Under the pieces are notes generated by a model. The model was not told the DNA's origin and searched no databases. It was given only the letters and a program-made list of their open reading frames with translations. A stretch of 58,037 bases of DNA from CAYXZO01 sp964469505. Lineage in GTDB: Bacteria; Fidelibacterota; UBA8477; JABMPR01. Both the position numbers and the translations under genes were made by a program. This document shows, in pieces, positions 42,346-52,939 of this stretch; position 1 is the first letter of the stretch, and the number at the start of each line of letters is the position of its first letter. The stretch covers positions 1-58,037 of the forward strand of contig CAYXZO010000006.1 in assembly GCA_964469505.1 (NCBI GenBank), written 5' to 3'.

Positions 42346-45300
42346 ATGAAGAGGACACAGCGGTTCTACATATGGTTTTGCTTTATCTGGGCGGTTGCTG
42401 CGGCATCCGTCCAGGCCGCTGTGTCTCAAGATTCCGTCCGGGTTTTTCCACCGGTGGTTCAGTGGCCCCAGCCCCCCCTGGCACCTTTTTTCCCACCCCA
42501 ACGTGGGGCCTTGTATCTCAAAGACTCCACCCTGGCTTTCAGGGAGTTTCTCTATCCATTCAGTACCTTTCGGGTGCGTAGTAAAATCACCCAGGACTCC
42601 ACTGGACAATTCCTCATCGCCCGGTGGACCTACCAGGACCGGCCGGCGGCTCTGCCCAACGTGATCCCGGTGGAACAGTTCAAAACCATCGCCCTGGCCC
42701 ATAAACTGCGGGAGTTGGTCATTAAAAACCTGGCCGGCAAACTGCAACCGACCCGTGCGGGCAGTGAAGGTCAGTTCCGCGAAATCATTGGCGCCGAAAT
42801 AGCCGGCCAACGCGTTTCCCTGCGGGTCCGGGGTAACATCAACATTCTGGGCCGCTTCAGCAGTGAGGACCGCTCCCAGCAATTGAACGTCTCCAATCAG
42901 TACCAATCCAACACTTTCACCATCGATCAGCAACAGGCTTTCAAGATTCAGGGCAAAATCGGCAAGCACATCAGCATCGATGTGGACGAGGATAGTCAGC
43001 GGGACTTCGATTTCGAGAACGCCATGAAAATCCACTACCTTGGTGATGAAGACGAAATCGTCCAAAAGATCGAAGCGGGCAACATCTCCCTGAATCTGCC
43101 CGGCACCAATCTGGCTATGGTCTCTGGTAAAAGCAGTGGTCTGTTCGGCGTTAAAGCTATCATGAAGGTGGGGGCGCTGGATATCACTGCCGTCGCCTCC
43201 CTGGAAAAGGGTAAGAAAAATAAAAAATCCCTTCGCGGCGCGGCCTCCAGCCAGGAACAGACCATCGAAGATTTCGAATGGCACCGCAATACTTACTTTT
43301 TTATCAACCGTTTTTATCGGCGCAAATTTTACCCACTGGCCCCCGACGGCAGCCACTACGATCCTGGTCGTCGCATCACTCAGATTCAGGTTTATAAATC
43401 GGTGAGTCAATACGGCCCTTCGGATGAAACCAATTATTATATCGGCCTGGCTTACAATCACCCTAACACCGATTCCACCTTTGTGCTGAGCCGGGAATTC
43501 GAGTTGTTGACTCAGGGGGAAGATTACTACCTGAACGACCGTTTGGGCTACATCCGTATGACAGTGCCGTTGCAGGACTACGAAGTATTGGCCATCGCCT
43601 ACCGGGACACGGTAACCAACGAGCTGCCCCAATCTCTCCACGTATGGGAATACGACTCAACGCTGGCGCCGGTTTACACCTACCAGGAAGGTGATACCCT
43701 GGCCCTGGGCATTCCCCCGGCCAACGATACCTTGCACCTCAAGCTCATCAAACCGGACAATCCCCGCCCCAACCAGGAAACCTGGGATCTGGAATTCAAG
43801 AACGTGTATTATCTCCACGCAGAAAAGATCCAACCCGATGGCTTCGACTTGAAGCTTAAATACATTCTGGATCAGGAACCGGTGACGGAAGCGGACGACG
43901 GGACCAATTTTCTGGCCATTTTCGGTCTAGATCAACAGGACGTAAACGGCAATCCTGGTTCTGACGGCATCATTGATTTCTCCAAAGATGTTCCCGAAAC
44001 CGCCTGGCTCAACTTTACCACCGGGGAATTATTGATCCCCTTTCTGAACCCCTTCTTGCCCGACACGCTACCCCCGGGCCAGAACCCCAACGAAACCAAC
44101 GCCATAGGCGAACCTTTGAAAACCGGTGGTAATCCCTACCTGAACAATCACCGCAAGTACGCTTCCTTTTCTTTCTACAACAACGTGCCTTCCAGCAACA
44201 ACTACCGGGACGACAATAAATTCCGGATCTACGTCACCTACAAAAACCGGAGTTCAACCTTTAACCTGGGTTACAACATCATAGAGGGGTCGGACGAGGT
44301 TCTACTCAACGGAGTCCCCCTCCAGCGGGGTCAGGATTACACCATCGACTATTTCACTGGCACCTTGACCATTCTCAACGACGCGGCTCTGGCCCCCGGG
44401 GCCAACCTGGAAGTCAAATACGAGCAACACGAGCTGTTCAATCTGGACAAGAAGGTGGTTCTAGGCACCCGGGCAGAATTGAAATTTGGACCGGAGAAGA
44501 AATCCTATATCGGTTTGACGGCCATTTATTTTTCCAAAAGCAGTATCGACGAGAAAGTGCGGGTGGGCCAGGAGCCGTTGCGCAACCTGGTATTGGACCT
44601 CAATGGCAAGGTGGATTTCAAGCTGCCCTGGCTCACCAAGGCCCTGGACCGCTTGCCCTTGCTCACCACGGATGCCCCTTCTCGTTTCACTTTCCAGGGC
44701 GAAGTGGCCCGGGTGAGCCCTAACCCCAACACCCGAGACAATCGGGATCTGGGTGAAAAGCACGTGGCCTACCTGGATGATTTCGAAGGCAGCCGCCGGG
44801 AAACCAAGTTGAGTATCCTCAGGCGTAGCTGGGGAATGGCTTCTCCACCCCTGGGCAAGCACAACCACGAGCGGGCTTTCGTGTACTGGTTCAACCCCTA
44901 CAATCGCGTGGCCACCCGTTCCATCTGGCCCAACAAGGAAACCAACGCTCAGGCCCATAACGACGTGACCGATATTTTGCAGATGGTGGTGATACCCGAC
45001 TCGGCGTTTTCCGTACGGGACGATCACGGCTCACCGGCCGAAGCCTGGGGCGGCATCATGAGCGCCCTGTCTTCCGGCTATTACGACCAGACCGAGAGCA
45101 AATTTCTGGAAATCTGGATTCGGGGAGAAACCGGTCGCCTGCACATCGATATGGGGAAAATCAGCGAGGATCTCCAGGAACCAGGTCAGAGCTGGACCGT
45201 AACCATCAACGGCACCACCTATCAACGGGGTCACGGCATCCTGGATACCGAGGACCTACCCACCGACTTTGGCAGCAAGATCGGAGATGGATTCGTCACC

Positions 45301-48300
45301 GCCGATGAGGATCTGGGACTGGATGGCTGGCCTTTCACCCATCCCGACACCCTTGATCAGCACCCCAATTGGGAGAAATACGCCTTCGATCCCACCCATA
45401 CTCCTATCGACTACAGCCGGATCAACGGCAGCGAGGGGAACCTAAACTCCGAGGGAGGCCGCTACCCCGATACGGAAGACCTGGACGGTAATCGTAATCT
45501 GGATATCATCAACGCCTACTACTCCATCAGTGTGGGTTTGGATGGGGAAGATTACGTAGCCGGACGCACTGCTTATCGCAACGGGCAACCCACCGGTTGG
45601 AAATTGCTGCGGATTCCCCTGAGCGATTTCCAGCTCAACGGCGACGCCCGGAAAGTTTCCTGGGCCGACATCCGTTACGTACGATTATGGCTCGATAGTC
45701 TGAACGACACAGGCGCCACGGCCGTCCAGATTGCCTCCCTGGATATAGTGGGCAACGAATGGCAGGAAGAAGGACTTTACGAAGTTCTCAGCGATGGTCG
45801 GGAACAGCTGGTGCCGGACACCTTGAGCCACGGCTCCCTCAACCTCAGCGTCATCAACACCGAGGACAATCCCGATCGCTACAATCCCGACCTGAGCAAC
45901 AGCAACGCTTATAACGCACCGCCCAAGGGGGTCAAAGGGATTTTCGATCCCATCACCGGTCTGCGTTCCAAAGAACAGTCCTTGGTGTTTGGGGTCAAGG
46001 AGTTGGACCCGGGATACCTGGCATTGGCCAAGAAACGCATCCTGGGCAACGACTATCTTAACCTCATTCACTACGCCACCCTTAAAATGTTCGTCCACGG
46101 CTGGGATCCCAATCGGGCTGGCTACGAAACCCAGAACGGTTTCACTCCCTACCTGGTTGACGACACCACGTCCAACCTGGAATTGCGCTTCCGTTTCGGA
46201 CATACCGCCGGAGACTATTACGAAATCCGTAAACAGGTTTTTCCCGGATGGGATGCTCGCAACCACATCAGTCTGAATCTCCAGGAACTGGCCGCCTTCA
46301 AGCTGTCCCTGGCGGATTCCATCTGGCTGGATACTTCCTTTGTGCAAATCGACAGCACCGGCGATTCCACCCCAGTGGTTGACACCCTGGGATGGGATCA
46401 GCTACCGCCTGAACGCCAATTCGCCATCCGCCGGAAGTCGGGGTACACGCTGGTCATCCACGGCAATCCCAGCTTAAGCCGCATTCGTTTTCTGCGTCTG
46501 GGGCTTTACAATGGCGGGAGCAGCCCCATGACCGGTGAGGTGTGGCTGGATGAGCTGCGGGTAACGGATATCGAGCAGGAAACCGCCATCGCGCTGCGGG
46601 CTAGTGCCACCCTGCAACTGGCTGACATCGGCAACATCAATGTTCAGATTCAGAAAGACCGGGCCGACTTCCATAACGCTCAGGAACAATTCGGTAGTGG
46701 CCAGAATTCTTTGAATCGAATCATCAACGGTTCTTTGAACCTGGGGAAGCTTTTCCCCGAGTACTGGGGCTTAAGAATTCCCCTGAACGCCTCCTGGAAA
46801 CTGACTCACCGGGAGCCCAAATACATTACCGGGAGTGACATCCGCCTGCGGGATTTACCCCTGGACTTGCGGGACACAATTCAATCCATCACTACCGAGG
46901 ACACCAGCTTCAACTGGAATGTGGCTTTCTCCAAGGCGACCCACTCCGATTTCTGGCTCACCAAATACACCCTGGATGGGATCAGCCTGCGCTTTGCCGC
47001 CAGCCAATCCCGGGGACATGATTCCCGTACCCTTTTGCGCACTCACTCCCAGTACAACGCCCAGTTCGGCTACAGCACCAATCTGCCCCAGACCTACACT
47101 TTTCAGCCCTTCGCTTTCGCCCGGAATCTACCCTGGTTGGGCGAAACACTGGCCGGCTGGGAAATCACCCCCCTGCCCAGCAATATCAATTTCAATCTTT
47201 CTATGACCCAGGACAGCTCCTTCAGTCAGGTGCGCAATCTGCGTTCACCCCCTACCCATAATTTCCGCCTGAGCATGAACCGTAGCCTGGGTCTTAACTG
47301 GCGTCCCTGGTCCAGTTTCTCCACGCGGATGCAGTTCAACTGGTCCAACAATCTGGACACCATGAAAAACAACCGGGAGGCCATCCTGAAAGGAGACTTT
47401 GGGCACCTGGGGAATTATTCAGAGAACTACCAGTTCAGCTGGAACCCCACCTGGCTGGATTTCCTGTCGCCTTCTTTGAGTTACAGCAGCCGCTTCAACG
47501 CTGGAGACAATATCAAGAAAGATTCACCCGGGCTGGATCTGAGCTACAACACCCAAACCAGCGAGAGCTTCTCCCTGGATTTGGCGCGGCTTATCGGCAA
47601 GCTGGGGGGTACCACCAGCGGGGACAGAGGCGGCGAGCATCGGGTGGGATTACCTCCGCCCACTCCCGGTGTCCCCCAGAAGGAATCGGCGGAAAGCCTT
47701 TCCTGGTGGGACGAATTCATCGCCCGGTTACAGCAATTCTTCGGCCATCTTAATCCCATTTCTGTCAGCATGAGTCAGAGCCGCAACCGCGCCGATTCTC
47801 GGGTAATAACGGCCATCGATACCCTCGATTCGGATAGTCTGATTATCCGGGAAGGTCACATTCAAGACACCGACTGGCGCTACCGGTTGGGGCTGATCCA
47901 AAAACCGAACTTCAAATATTATCCCCTGGCGGTTAATCCCTTCCGGCAAGCGGAAAATTGGAATCTCAACTTAAATTCCGGTTTGAAACTAGGGAAAAAT
48001 CTCAGTTCAGACTTAACTTTCTCCATATCTCGCAACACCAGCCTCACCAACCCCGCCCAGGGGGAAGTGGAAGTAACCACGGTAAATTATTTACCCAGCG
48101 GTAATCTCTTCGGCCGCCCGGCGGACAACCTGCGATCTTTGGGGGACAAGGGCCTTTACTTCCCCTCTTTTACCTTGCGTTATACTGGTCTAAATAAAAT
48201 CGAATGGCTCAAGAATTACGTTTCCAACGCTTCCCTGGACATGAGCTATTCGGGGAAACGCCAGGAACGGTACGAGAAAGGCATTCAGGTAAGTCAGGAA

Positions 48301-48777
48301 TTCACCGTCAACCTGGCACCCCTGGTGCGGTTGAATCTGCAAATAAAACCGGGCATCAACACCAGTTTGAATTGGTCTGTTACCCGTAAAATCACCAATT
48401 CTACCAATGGCACCACCAACCACACCATCAACCATACCATCACCGCTAGCGCCCGTTACACCCGAATCGGGGGACTGACCCTGCCTATTCCGCTCATGAA
48501 AACCTACTATTTGAAAAATAACGCCGATTTTCAATTCGATTTGTCGTACACTTCCAAGACCACCTACCGGGGAGGATTGGACGAGAATGGTAAATTAAAA
48601 TTCGGCGAACCCGATTTTGACCGCTCCCTGACGGCTAAACCCACCGTGAACTACTCCTTCAGCCGCCTGGTGAACGGTTACTTCAGTTTTCAATACCAGC
48701 TCTTCAGCACCCGCACCATGGGTACCCGCACGGTGAAGAGCGTGGAGTTTGGTGTTAAGGTGCAGATTCGTGGCTAA
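42346..48777 (+). CDS. sprA: T9SS outer-membrane translocon protein SprA
   Basis: 2143 residues from ATG 42346 (a GTG six bases earlier is possible), giant as expected for SprA/Sov. A signal peptide (FCFIWAVAAASVQA) comes first. Family-typical segments include EGQFREIIGAEIAGQRVSLR, IDVDEDSQRDFDFEN, KIHYLGDEDEIVQKIEAGN and YTIDYFTGTLTILND; the C-terminal half is a long series of amphipathic strands. SprA forms the very large 36-strand barrel through which folded T9SS cargo leaves the cell. It starts a chain of overlapping genes that includes a cargo protein and PorV-like barrels. Confidence 0.95.
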   Translation: MKRTQRFYIWFCFIWAVAAASVQAAVSQDSVRVFPPVVQWPQPPLAPFFPPQRGALYLKDSTLAFREFLYPFSTFRVRSKITQDSTGQFLIARWTYQDRPAALPNVIPVEQFKTIALAHKLRELVIKNLAGKLQPTRAGSEGQFREIIGAEIAGQRVSLRVRGNINILGRFSSEDRSQQLNVSNQYQSNTFTIDQQQAFKIQGKIGKHISIDVDEDSQRDFDFENAMKIHYLGDEDEIVQKIEAGNISLNLPGTNLAMVSGKSSGLFGVKAIMKVGALDITAVASLEKGKKNKKSLRGAASSQEQTIEDFEWHRNTYFFINRFYRRKFYPLAPDGSHYDPGRRITQIQVYKSVSQYGPSDETNYYIGLAYNHPNTDSTFVLSREFELLTQGEDYYLNDRLGYIRMTVPLQDYEVLAIAYRDTVTNELPQSLHVWEYDSTLAPVYTYQEGDTLALGIPPANDTLHLKLIKPDNPRPNQETWDLEFKNVYYLHAEKIQPDGFDLKLKYILDQEPVTEADDGTNFLAIFGLDQQDVNGNPGSDGIIDFSKDVPETAWLNFTTGELLIPFLNPFLPDTLPPGQNPNETNAIGEPLKTGGNPYLNNHRKYASFSFYNNVPSSNNYRDDNKFRIYVTYKNRSSTFNLGYNIIEGSDEVLLNGVPLQRGQDYTIDYFTGTLTILNDAALAPGANLEVKYEQHELFNLDKKVVLGTRAELKFGPEKKSYIGLTAIYFSKSSIDEKVRVGQEPLRNLVLDLNGKVDFKLPWLTKALDRLPLLTTDAPSRFTFQGEVARVSPNPNTRDNRDLGEKHVAYLDDFEGSRRETKLSILRRSWGMASPPLGKHNHERAFVYWFNPYNRVATRSIWPNKETNAQAHNDVTDILQMVVIPDSAFSVRDDHGSPAEAWGGIMSALSSGYYDQTESKFLEIWIRGETGRLHIDMGKISEDLQEPGQSWTVTINGTTYQRGHGILDTEDLPTDFGSKIGDGFVTADEDLGLDGWPFTHPDTLDQHPNWEKYAFDPTHTPIDYSRINGSEGNLNSEGGRYPDTEDLDGNRNLDIINAYYSISVGLDGEDYVAGRTAYRNGQPTGWKLLRIPLSDFQLNGDARKVSWADIRYVRLWLDSLNDTGATAVQIASLDIVGNEWQEEGLYEVLSDGREQLVPDTLSHGSLNLSVINTEDNPDRYNPDLSNSNAYNAPPKGVKGIFDPITGLRSKEQSLVFGVKELDPGYLALAKKRILGNDYLNLIHYATLKMFVHGWDPNRAGYETQNGFTPYLVDDTTSNLELRFRFGHTAGDYYEIRKQVFPGWDARNHISLNLQELAAFKLSLADSIWLDTSFVQIDSTGDSTPVVDTLGWDQLPPERQFAIRRKSGYTLVIHGNPSLSRIRFLRLGLYNGGSSPMTGEVWLDELRVTDIEQETAIALRASATLQLADIGNINVQIQKDRADFHNAQEQFGSGQNSLNRIINGSLNLGKLFPEYWGLRIPLNASWKLTHREPKYITGSDIRLRDLPLDLRDTIQSITTEDTSFNWNVAFSKATHSDFWLTKYTLDGISLRFAASQSRGHDSRTLLRTHSQYNAQFGYSTNLPQTYTFQPFAFARNLPWLGETLAGWEITPLPSNINFNLSMTQDSSFSQVRNLRSPPTHNFRLSMNRSLGLNWRPWSSFSTRMQFNWSNNLDTMKNNREAILKGDFGHLGNYSENYQFSWNPTWLDFLSPSLSYSSRFNAGDNIKKDSPGLDLSYNTQTSESFSLDLARLIGKLGGTTSGDRGGEHRVGLPPPTPGVPQKESAESLSWWDEFIARLQQFFGHLNPISVSMSQSRNRADSRVITAIDTLDSDSLIIREGHIQDTDWRYRLGLIQKPNFKYYPLAVNPFRQAENWNLNLNSGLKLGKNLSSDLTFSISRNTSLTNPAQGEVEVTTVNYLPSGNLFGRPADNLRSLGDKGLYFPSFTLRYTGLNKIEWLKNYVSNASLDMSYSGKRQERYEKGIQVSQEFTVNLAPLVRLNLQIKPGINTSLNWSVTRKITNSTNGTTNHTINHTITASARYTRIGGLTLPIPLMKTYYLKNNADFQFDLSYTSKTTYRGGLDENGKLKFGEPDFDRSLTAKPTVNYSFSRLVNGYFSFQYQLFSTRTMGTRTVKSVEFGVKVQIRG

Positions 48778-49714
48778 ACGAAGCCTTCTCACATCGGCGT
48801 TCAAACTGATGCTGGCGGCCATACTGCCGGCAGGAACCACCGCTGCGCAACCTGTCGTCAATTTCCAAGGGGAGCGGGCCTTCGCCGATTTAATCCGCCA
48901 GTGCGATTTCGGCCCCCGCTTTCCCGGTTCCCCCGGCGCCGCTGAAATGGCCGCCTGGCTGGAAAGTACCCTACGGCGCCATTGCGACACGGTGGTGGTG
49001 CAATCATTCTCCCGACCCGATCCTTACCGGAAGGGCCAAACCCTCCACCTGCGTAATTTCATCGGCCGTTTTCGACCTGAGCTGGGCAAGAGAGTAATCA
49101 TCGGCGCCCATTGGGACACCCGTCCCCAGGCCGATGAAGACCTTTTTGAGCCTACCTCCCCTTTGTTGGGAGCCAACGACGGTGCCTCCGGTGTAGCGGT
49201 ACTGTTGGAATTGGCTCGTCAATTGCAGCAACTCTCCCCACCCATTGGGGTGGATCTGATTTTCTTCGATGGGGAAGATTATGGGCGTAAAGGTGATCTG
49301 CAGCATTACTTTCTGGGCAGCAGTTACTATGTTCAACACCCCTTGCAGCCCTCAGCCCAACAGATGATTCTCCTCGACATGGTGGGGGATGCCGAATTAT
49401 CCATTCCCATCGAAGCCAATTCTTACAATATGGCCCCCCAGCTGGTGAATAGCCTGTGGGAAACGGCCGCCGAACTGGGAATCGAAGCTTTTAAACCCCG
49501 TATCGGTCCCCTGATGTTGGATGACCACATTCCATTTCTGAATGCCGGCTACGAAGCGGTGGACATCATCGATTTCAATTACCCCGATGAAAGCAATTCT
49601 TACTGGCATACGACCCAAGACACCCCCGACAAATGCGCTCCGGCCAGCTTGGAGCAGGTGGGACGGGTGGTTCTAACCTGGATTTATCAACAAAAACAGG
49701 GTTCTAAACCATGA
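48770..49714 (+). CDS. M28-family metallopeptidase / glutaminyl-cyclase-like protein
   Basis: 314 residues from a GTG at 48770 overlapping the sprA stop by eight bases. A signal peptide (LLTSAFKLMLAAILPAGTTA) precedes the catalytic domain. The zinc ligands of M28/QC enzymes are seen in IIGAHWDTRP, GANDGASG, FFDGEDYG, LLDMVGD and YWHTTQDTPDKC. Many T9SS cargo proteins have N-terminal pyroglutamate made by a glutaminyl cyclase of this fold (PorC-context enzymes), so QC activity is a reasonable alternative to aminopeptidase. It acts in the periplasm. Its stop overlaps the next start by four bases. Confidence 0.87.
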   Translation: MAKRSLLTSAFKLMLAAILPAGTTAAQPVVNFQGERAFADLIRQCDFGPRFPGSPGAAEMAAWLESTLRRHCDTVVVQSFSRPDPYRKGQTLHLRNFIGRFRPELGKRVIIGAHWDTRPQADEDLFEPTSPLLGANDGASGVAVLLELARQLQQLSPPIGVDLIFFDGEDYGRKGDLQHYFLGSSYYVQHPLQPSAQQMILLDMVGDAELSIPIEANSYNMAPQLVNSLWETAAELGIEAFKPRIGPLMLDDHIPFLNAGYEAVDIIDFNYPDESNSYWHTTQDTPDKCAPASLEQVGRVVLTWIYQQKQGSKP

Positions 49715-50541
49715 ATGCCTCTTCCTTCACCGCCAAAAACCATACGGTCACCTGTCGGGTGGAAATTCAGCCTCAGCTGCGGGAAATAGCGGTGGCTGAA
49801 GCTCTCAACCTGGGAGGTACAGACGTACAGGATACGGAAAACGGCTTTAAGGTCAGTTTCCCTTCTCCGGCTGAGGGGAGTCTCAAAGCCCTGGAACAAA
49901 TCTGTCAGGCCTTGGACCATCAGGCCCGGTTGGTGCGTCAGGCGCCGTTGGAAAAGAAAGGAGATCCCATCGAAAATTTTATAAAAGCCCCCCTCAATAT
50001 CCACGGGCTAGTGCTCACCCCTTATGAGGGACAACTCGCTGCGCCCAGCGGCACCTTGTACCTGCCTCCACGGGAGATGCCTCCTTACCTGACGGAACTG
50101 TTGAGCTGCCTTTTACCGGATCTGACCGGCGTGCGTACCCTACTAGACGGGGGAGTCTGTCTGGGACTGGGAGCCATGGCAGCAGTGAAACACGGTGTTG
50201 CTTTCAGTTACGTTTTTACGAAAATGAGTTCCTTCCCAACGGTGGAACAAATCCTCCGCTGGAATAAACTCACGGGGAAGGTCCACGTCCTGGTGGATCA
50301 TCTGCCCCACCATTTGCGTCTCCTGGATCGGGTGGTATTGTACCTGGAACAGCCGCACGTGCGGGAAATCGCCCGGAAGTTGAATCGCTTCTTAAAACCC
50401 AACAGCCGTATTTACTTAATCAATTCCGAGCCATTGGTTTCCTCACAGGAAGTGAGCCGACTTACTTCCCAGGATTGGTTACTGGAAGATTGCCCATCCC
50501 AGGGAGCAGGGAGGATAATGATATGTCGCCGCGGTTACTGA
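49711..50541 (+). CDS. Hypothetical protein in the T9SS operon
   Basis: 276 residues without signal peptide or membrane helix. A possible nucleotide- or SAM-binding-like glycine-rich stretch (LLDGGVCLGLGAMAAVKHG) and a C-terminal region with alternating strands and helices (LDRVVLYLEQPHVREIARKL, SRIYLINSEPLV) recall a Rossmann-type fold, but I recognise no family. It starts at the ATGA overlap with the M28 gene and its end overlaps the next lipoprotein start by 19 bases, so it is part of the translationally coupled chain. Confidence 0.75.
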   Translation: MNASSFTAKNHTVTCRVEIQPQLREIAVAEALNLGGTDVQDTENGFKVSFPSPAEGSLKALEQICQALDHQARLVRQAPLEKKGDPIENFIKAPLNIHGLVLTPYEGQLAAPSGTLYLPPREMPPYLTELLSCLLPDLTGVRTLLDGGVCLGLGAMAAVKHGVAFSYVFTKMSSFPTVEQILRWNKLTGKVHVLVDHLPHHLRLLDRVVLYLEQPHVREIARKLNRFLKPNSRIYLINSEPLVSSQEVSRLTSQDWLLEDCPSQGAGRIMICRRGY

Positions 50542-51368
50542 TTCCCTTCACGCTCCTGGTGCTGGTTACAGCCTGCCAGGAAGGTCCTTCCACCCTGGAA
50601 TCCCAGCTGACAGATTATGCGGCCGACAATACTACCCTCCGTTTCGAAGGGGTGGAATATGACTTCTTTAGCCGCACGCTGTTCATCTCTGTGTTCCATC
50701 CCACGGCCGATTCCTCCATCCAGGTTACAGCCTGGGCTTACCCCCGGGATAGCAATAAAGCGAACCTGGATACCCTGAGCCTATCGCTGGCCGATAACGG
50801 TGAAAGTCCCGACGCCTGGCCGGGAGACGGTATTTTCTCCGGCAGTATAGTTCTGGACAGCCTGACTTCCAGTCGCGTGCGCTGGTTTTATCTGCAGGTC
50901 ACTTTTCTACATGAGCAGCCTTCCCTGGACTCCTTGTTATCACTGACTCCCCCTCAACCGCCCCAGATTACGACCATCCAGCACCATGATACCCTTTATT
51001 TGCAGCCGGATCAGCTAGTGCTAGACACTCTTCGAGTACGGGTGGACCATCCCGAAGGACCGGGGGCTGTTCGCTCCGTGGTGATGTTCTCGCTGAAACC
51101 CGACAGCACTTACGCCAATCACGGTGCCCCCATCCCCCTTTATGACGACGGAGGCGCCACAGTTTTATTCGAATACCAAAATCAGGTCTACAACGACGGT
51201 GACCGTTACGCCGGGGATGGGGAGTACAGCCTGTTGCTGGCCCTGACGCCCCAGACCTTGACGGGTCGGTATCTGTGGAGCTTCGTGGCGCGGGCCTGGA
51301 ACGGCCTGACCAGCGATACCTTAAGGGACACCCTATGGGTACTCCCACCCCAGGGAGGTGGCCAATGA
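50523..51368 (+). CDS. Lipoprotein of unknown function in the T9SS operon
   Basis: 281 residues. The chosen ATG at 50523 begins a signal peptide with a lipobox (LVTACQ). The body seems to contain two beta-sandwich-like domains with repeated segments such as VSVFHPTADSSIQ-like strands, PDAWPGDGIFSGSIVLDS and YAGDGEYSLLLALTP, which both carry a GDG turn; this suggests internal duplication of Ig-like domains. No known family is recognised. It overlaps the following secreted-protein gene by four bases (ATGA). Confidence 0.75.
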   Translation: MSPRLLIPFTLLVLVTACQEGPSTLESQLTDYAADNTTLRFEGVEYDFFSRTLFISVFHPTADSSIQVTAWAYPRDSNKANLDTLSLSLADNGESPDAWPGDGIFSGSIVLDSLTSSRVRWFYLQVTFLHEQPSLDSLLSLTPPQPPQITTIQHHDTLYLQPDQLVLDTLRVRVDHPEGPGAVRSVVMFSLKPDSTYANHGAPIPLYDDGGATVLFEYQNQVYNDGDRYAGDGEYSLLLALTPQTLTGRYLWSFVARAWNGLTSDTLRDTLWVLPPQGGGQ

Positions 51369-52939
51369 GAATTCTGACTATTCTGCTCCTGGGGCTGGGA
51401 ACGCTTCAAGCCCAACTTGCCCGACCTCTAAGCTGGTCTCTGCTTCCTACCGATACGGTAGTTGCCGGTTTGCTGGGGAATGTGATCAACGAAATCAAGG
51501 GTGCGGGCACCACTGTATGGCTGGGTACGGGATACGGTCCCACGGTGACCTTCGATGGTGGTGCTAATTTCTACAGTTTCTCCCGGGCCTATTCGGACCT
51601 GGGACGGGGCGGAGTTTCCGCCATCGCCCTGGCCGGCGATACGGTTTGGACGGCCACCGCTTTCGACTCCACCCTGTCCGACGGCACCCGCTTGCAAACG
51701 GGCGGGGGAATCAGTGTCACCTACGACAGCGGCCAGAGCTGGCATTTCCTGGGGCAGCCTATGGACAGTCTGCATTACGACACCACCGCCGATGGCCAGG
51801 CACACGTGGCCAAATATTCTCCCCTCCTCGTTTACGGAGACACGGTGCTGGCGGTGGATGTGGTAACCCCCATCAATAACGTCACCTTCGACCTGGCCTA
51901 TAACGGCCGCTACCTGTGGTCGGCGGCTTTTGCCGGCGGCTTGAGACGTTCAGCGGATGGGGGCCGCACCTGGGAGCGGGTTCTTCTACCCTGGGACAAC
52001 CTCGCCTACCTGGATAGTCTTAAATTCCACCAGCTGCTGCCGGAAATTAAAGCCAATCCCGAATACTACGCCCTGGACCCGGTGAAACACTACAACCACC
52101 GGGTCTTCTCCGTCCTGGCCCGGGGAGATACCATTTGTGTGGGTACTGCCGCGGGGGTGAACATCTCCCTGGACGGCGGTGAGAGTTGGCGGCGTTACGA
52201 CGCAGCCAACAGCAACCTGAGTGGCGATTTCGTGGTGGCCCTTTTTATGCAGAATCTTCCCACCGGCAGCGCGATTCTTTGGGCCTCCACCGTAATGGTA
52301 GGCAGTACCGAAATCACCGGAGTCAGCTATTTCGATTTCGCCACCGGCCTCTGGCGCACCACTTTGCTCAACGAGCGGATCTACAACCTGCACGGCCGGG
52401 GAGAACTGGTGTGCGCCGCCGGCGAACGGGGCCTATTTCTCTCTCGAGATGGTCGCCATTTCACCCTTTACCCCCGGCCCTTCCGGGACCTGCTGAGCGG
52501 CGCGGAGATCTACAGCGATGCCGTTTACTCCATCTATGTGGCCCCGGATAACCGCCTGTGGGTGGGAACCGGAAATGGTTTGGCCATCGGAGACACTTCC
52601 GGCGTGTGGGTCGTGCACAAAGCCGAGCCGCCCGCAGAACCCGAATTCTACGCTTATCCCAATCCCTTTACCCCCCGCCTGGATAACCAGCGCGGTGGTG
52701 AAGGGCACCTGGTATTTCACCTACCCGCTTTTCAGGGCAACTACACTCTGACCGTTTTCGATTTTGCCATGGACCAGGTGCAGCAACAACGGGGTTACCG
52801 ACCTCCGGGAGTTAGTGAGTTTTCACTAACCTGGAACGGACGCACCGCCTCCGGAAAATTGGTGGCCAACGGTACCTATTTCTTCCGCCTGGAAACGGAC
52901 CAGGGCACTTACTGGACGAAAGCGATGGTGGTAAATTGA
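51365..52939 (+). CDS. Secreted beta-propeller protein with T9SS/FlgD-like C-terminal domain (predicted cargo)
   Basis: 524 residues from ATG 51365. A signal peptide (ILTILLLGLGTLQAQ) is followed by a propeller with Asp-box motifs (DSGQSWHF, DGGRTWERV, DGGESWRRY). The C-terminal about 90 residues start with FYAYPNPFTP and show the FlgD-like Ig pattern ending GTYFFRLETDQGTYWTKAMV, as in T9SS type A sorting domains. It is thus a predicted substrate of the SprA translocon encoded upstream. The function of the propeller is unknown. Confidence 0.85.
   Translation: MRILTILLLGLGTLQAQLARPLSWSLLPTDTVVAGLLGNVINEIKGAGTTVWLGTGYGPTVTFDGGANFYSFSRAYSDLGRGGVSAIALAGDTVWTATAFDSTLSDGTRLQTGGGISVTYDSGQSWHFLGQPMDSLHYDTTADGQAHVAKYSPLLVYGDTVLAVDVVTPINNVTFDLAYNGRYLWSAAFAGGLRRSADGGRTWERVLLPWDNLAYLDSLKFHQLLPEIKANPEYYALDPVKHYNHRVFSVLARGDTICVGTAAGVNISLDGGESWRRYDAANSNLSGDFVVALFMQNLPTGSAILWASTVMVGSTEITGVSYFDFATGLWRTTLLNERIYNLHGRGELVCAAGERGLFLSRDGRHFTLYPRPFRDLLSGAEIYSDAVYSIYVAPDNRLWVGTGNGLAIGDTSGVWVVHKAEPPAEPEFYAYPNPFTPRLDNQRGGEGHLVFHLPAFQGNYTLTVFDFAMDQVQQQRGYRPPGVSEFSLTWNGRTASGKLVANGTYFFRLETDQGTYWTKAMVVN

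Noticed and set aside
42343..43641. Long 432-codon open frame on the minus strand opposite sprA
   Set aside because: It is the complement of well-supported SprA coding sequence; the product has no recognisable domains or ribosome-binding site.
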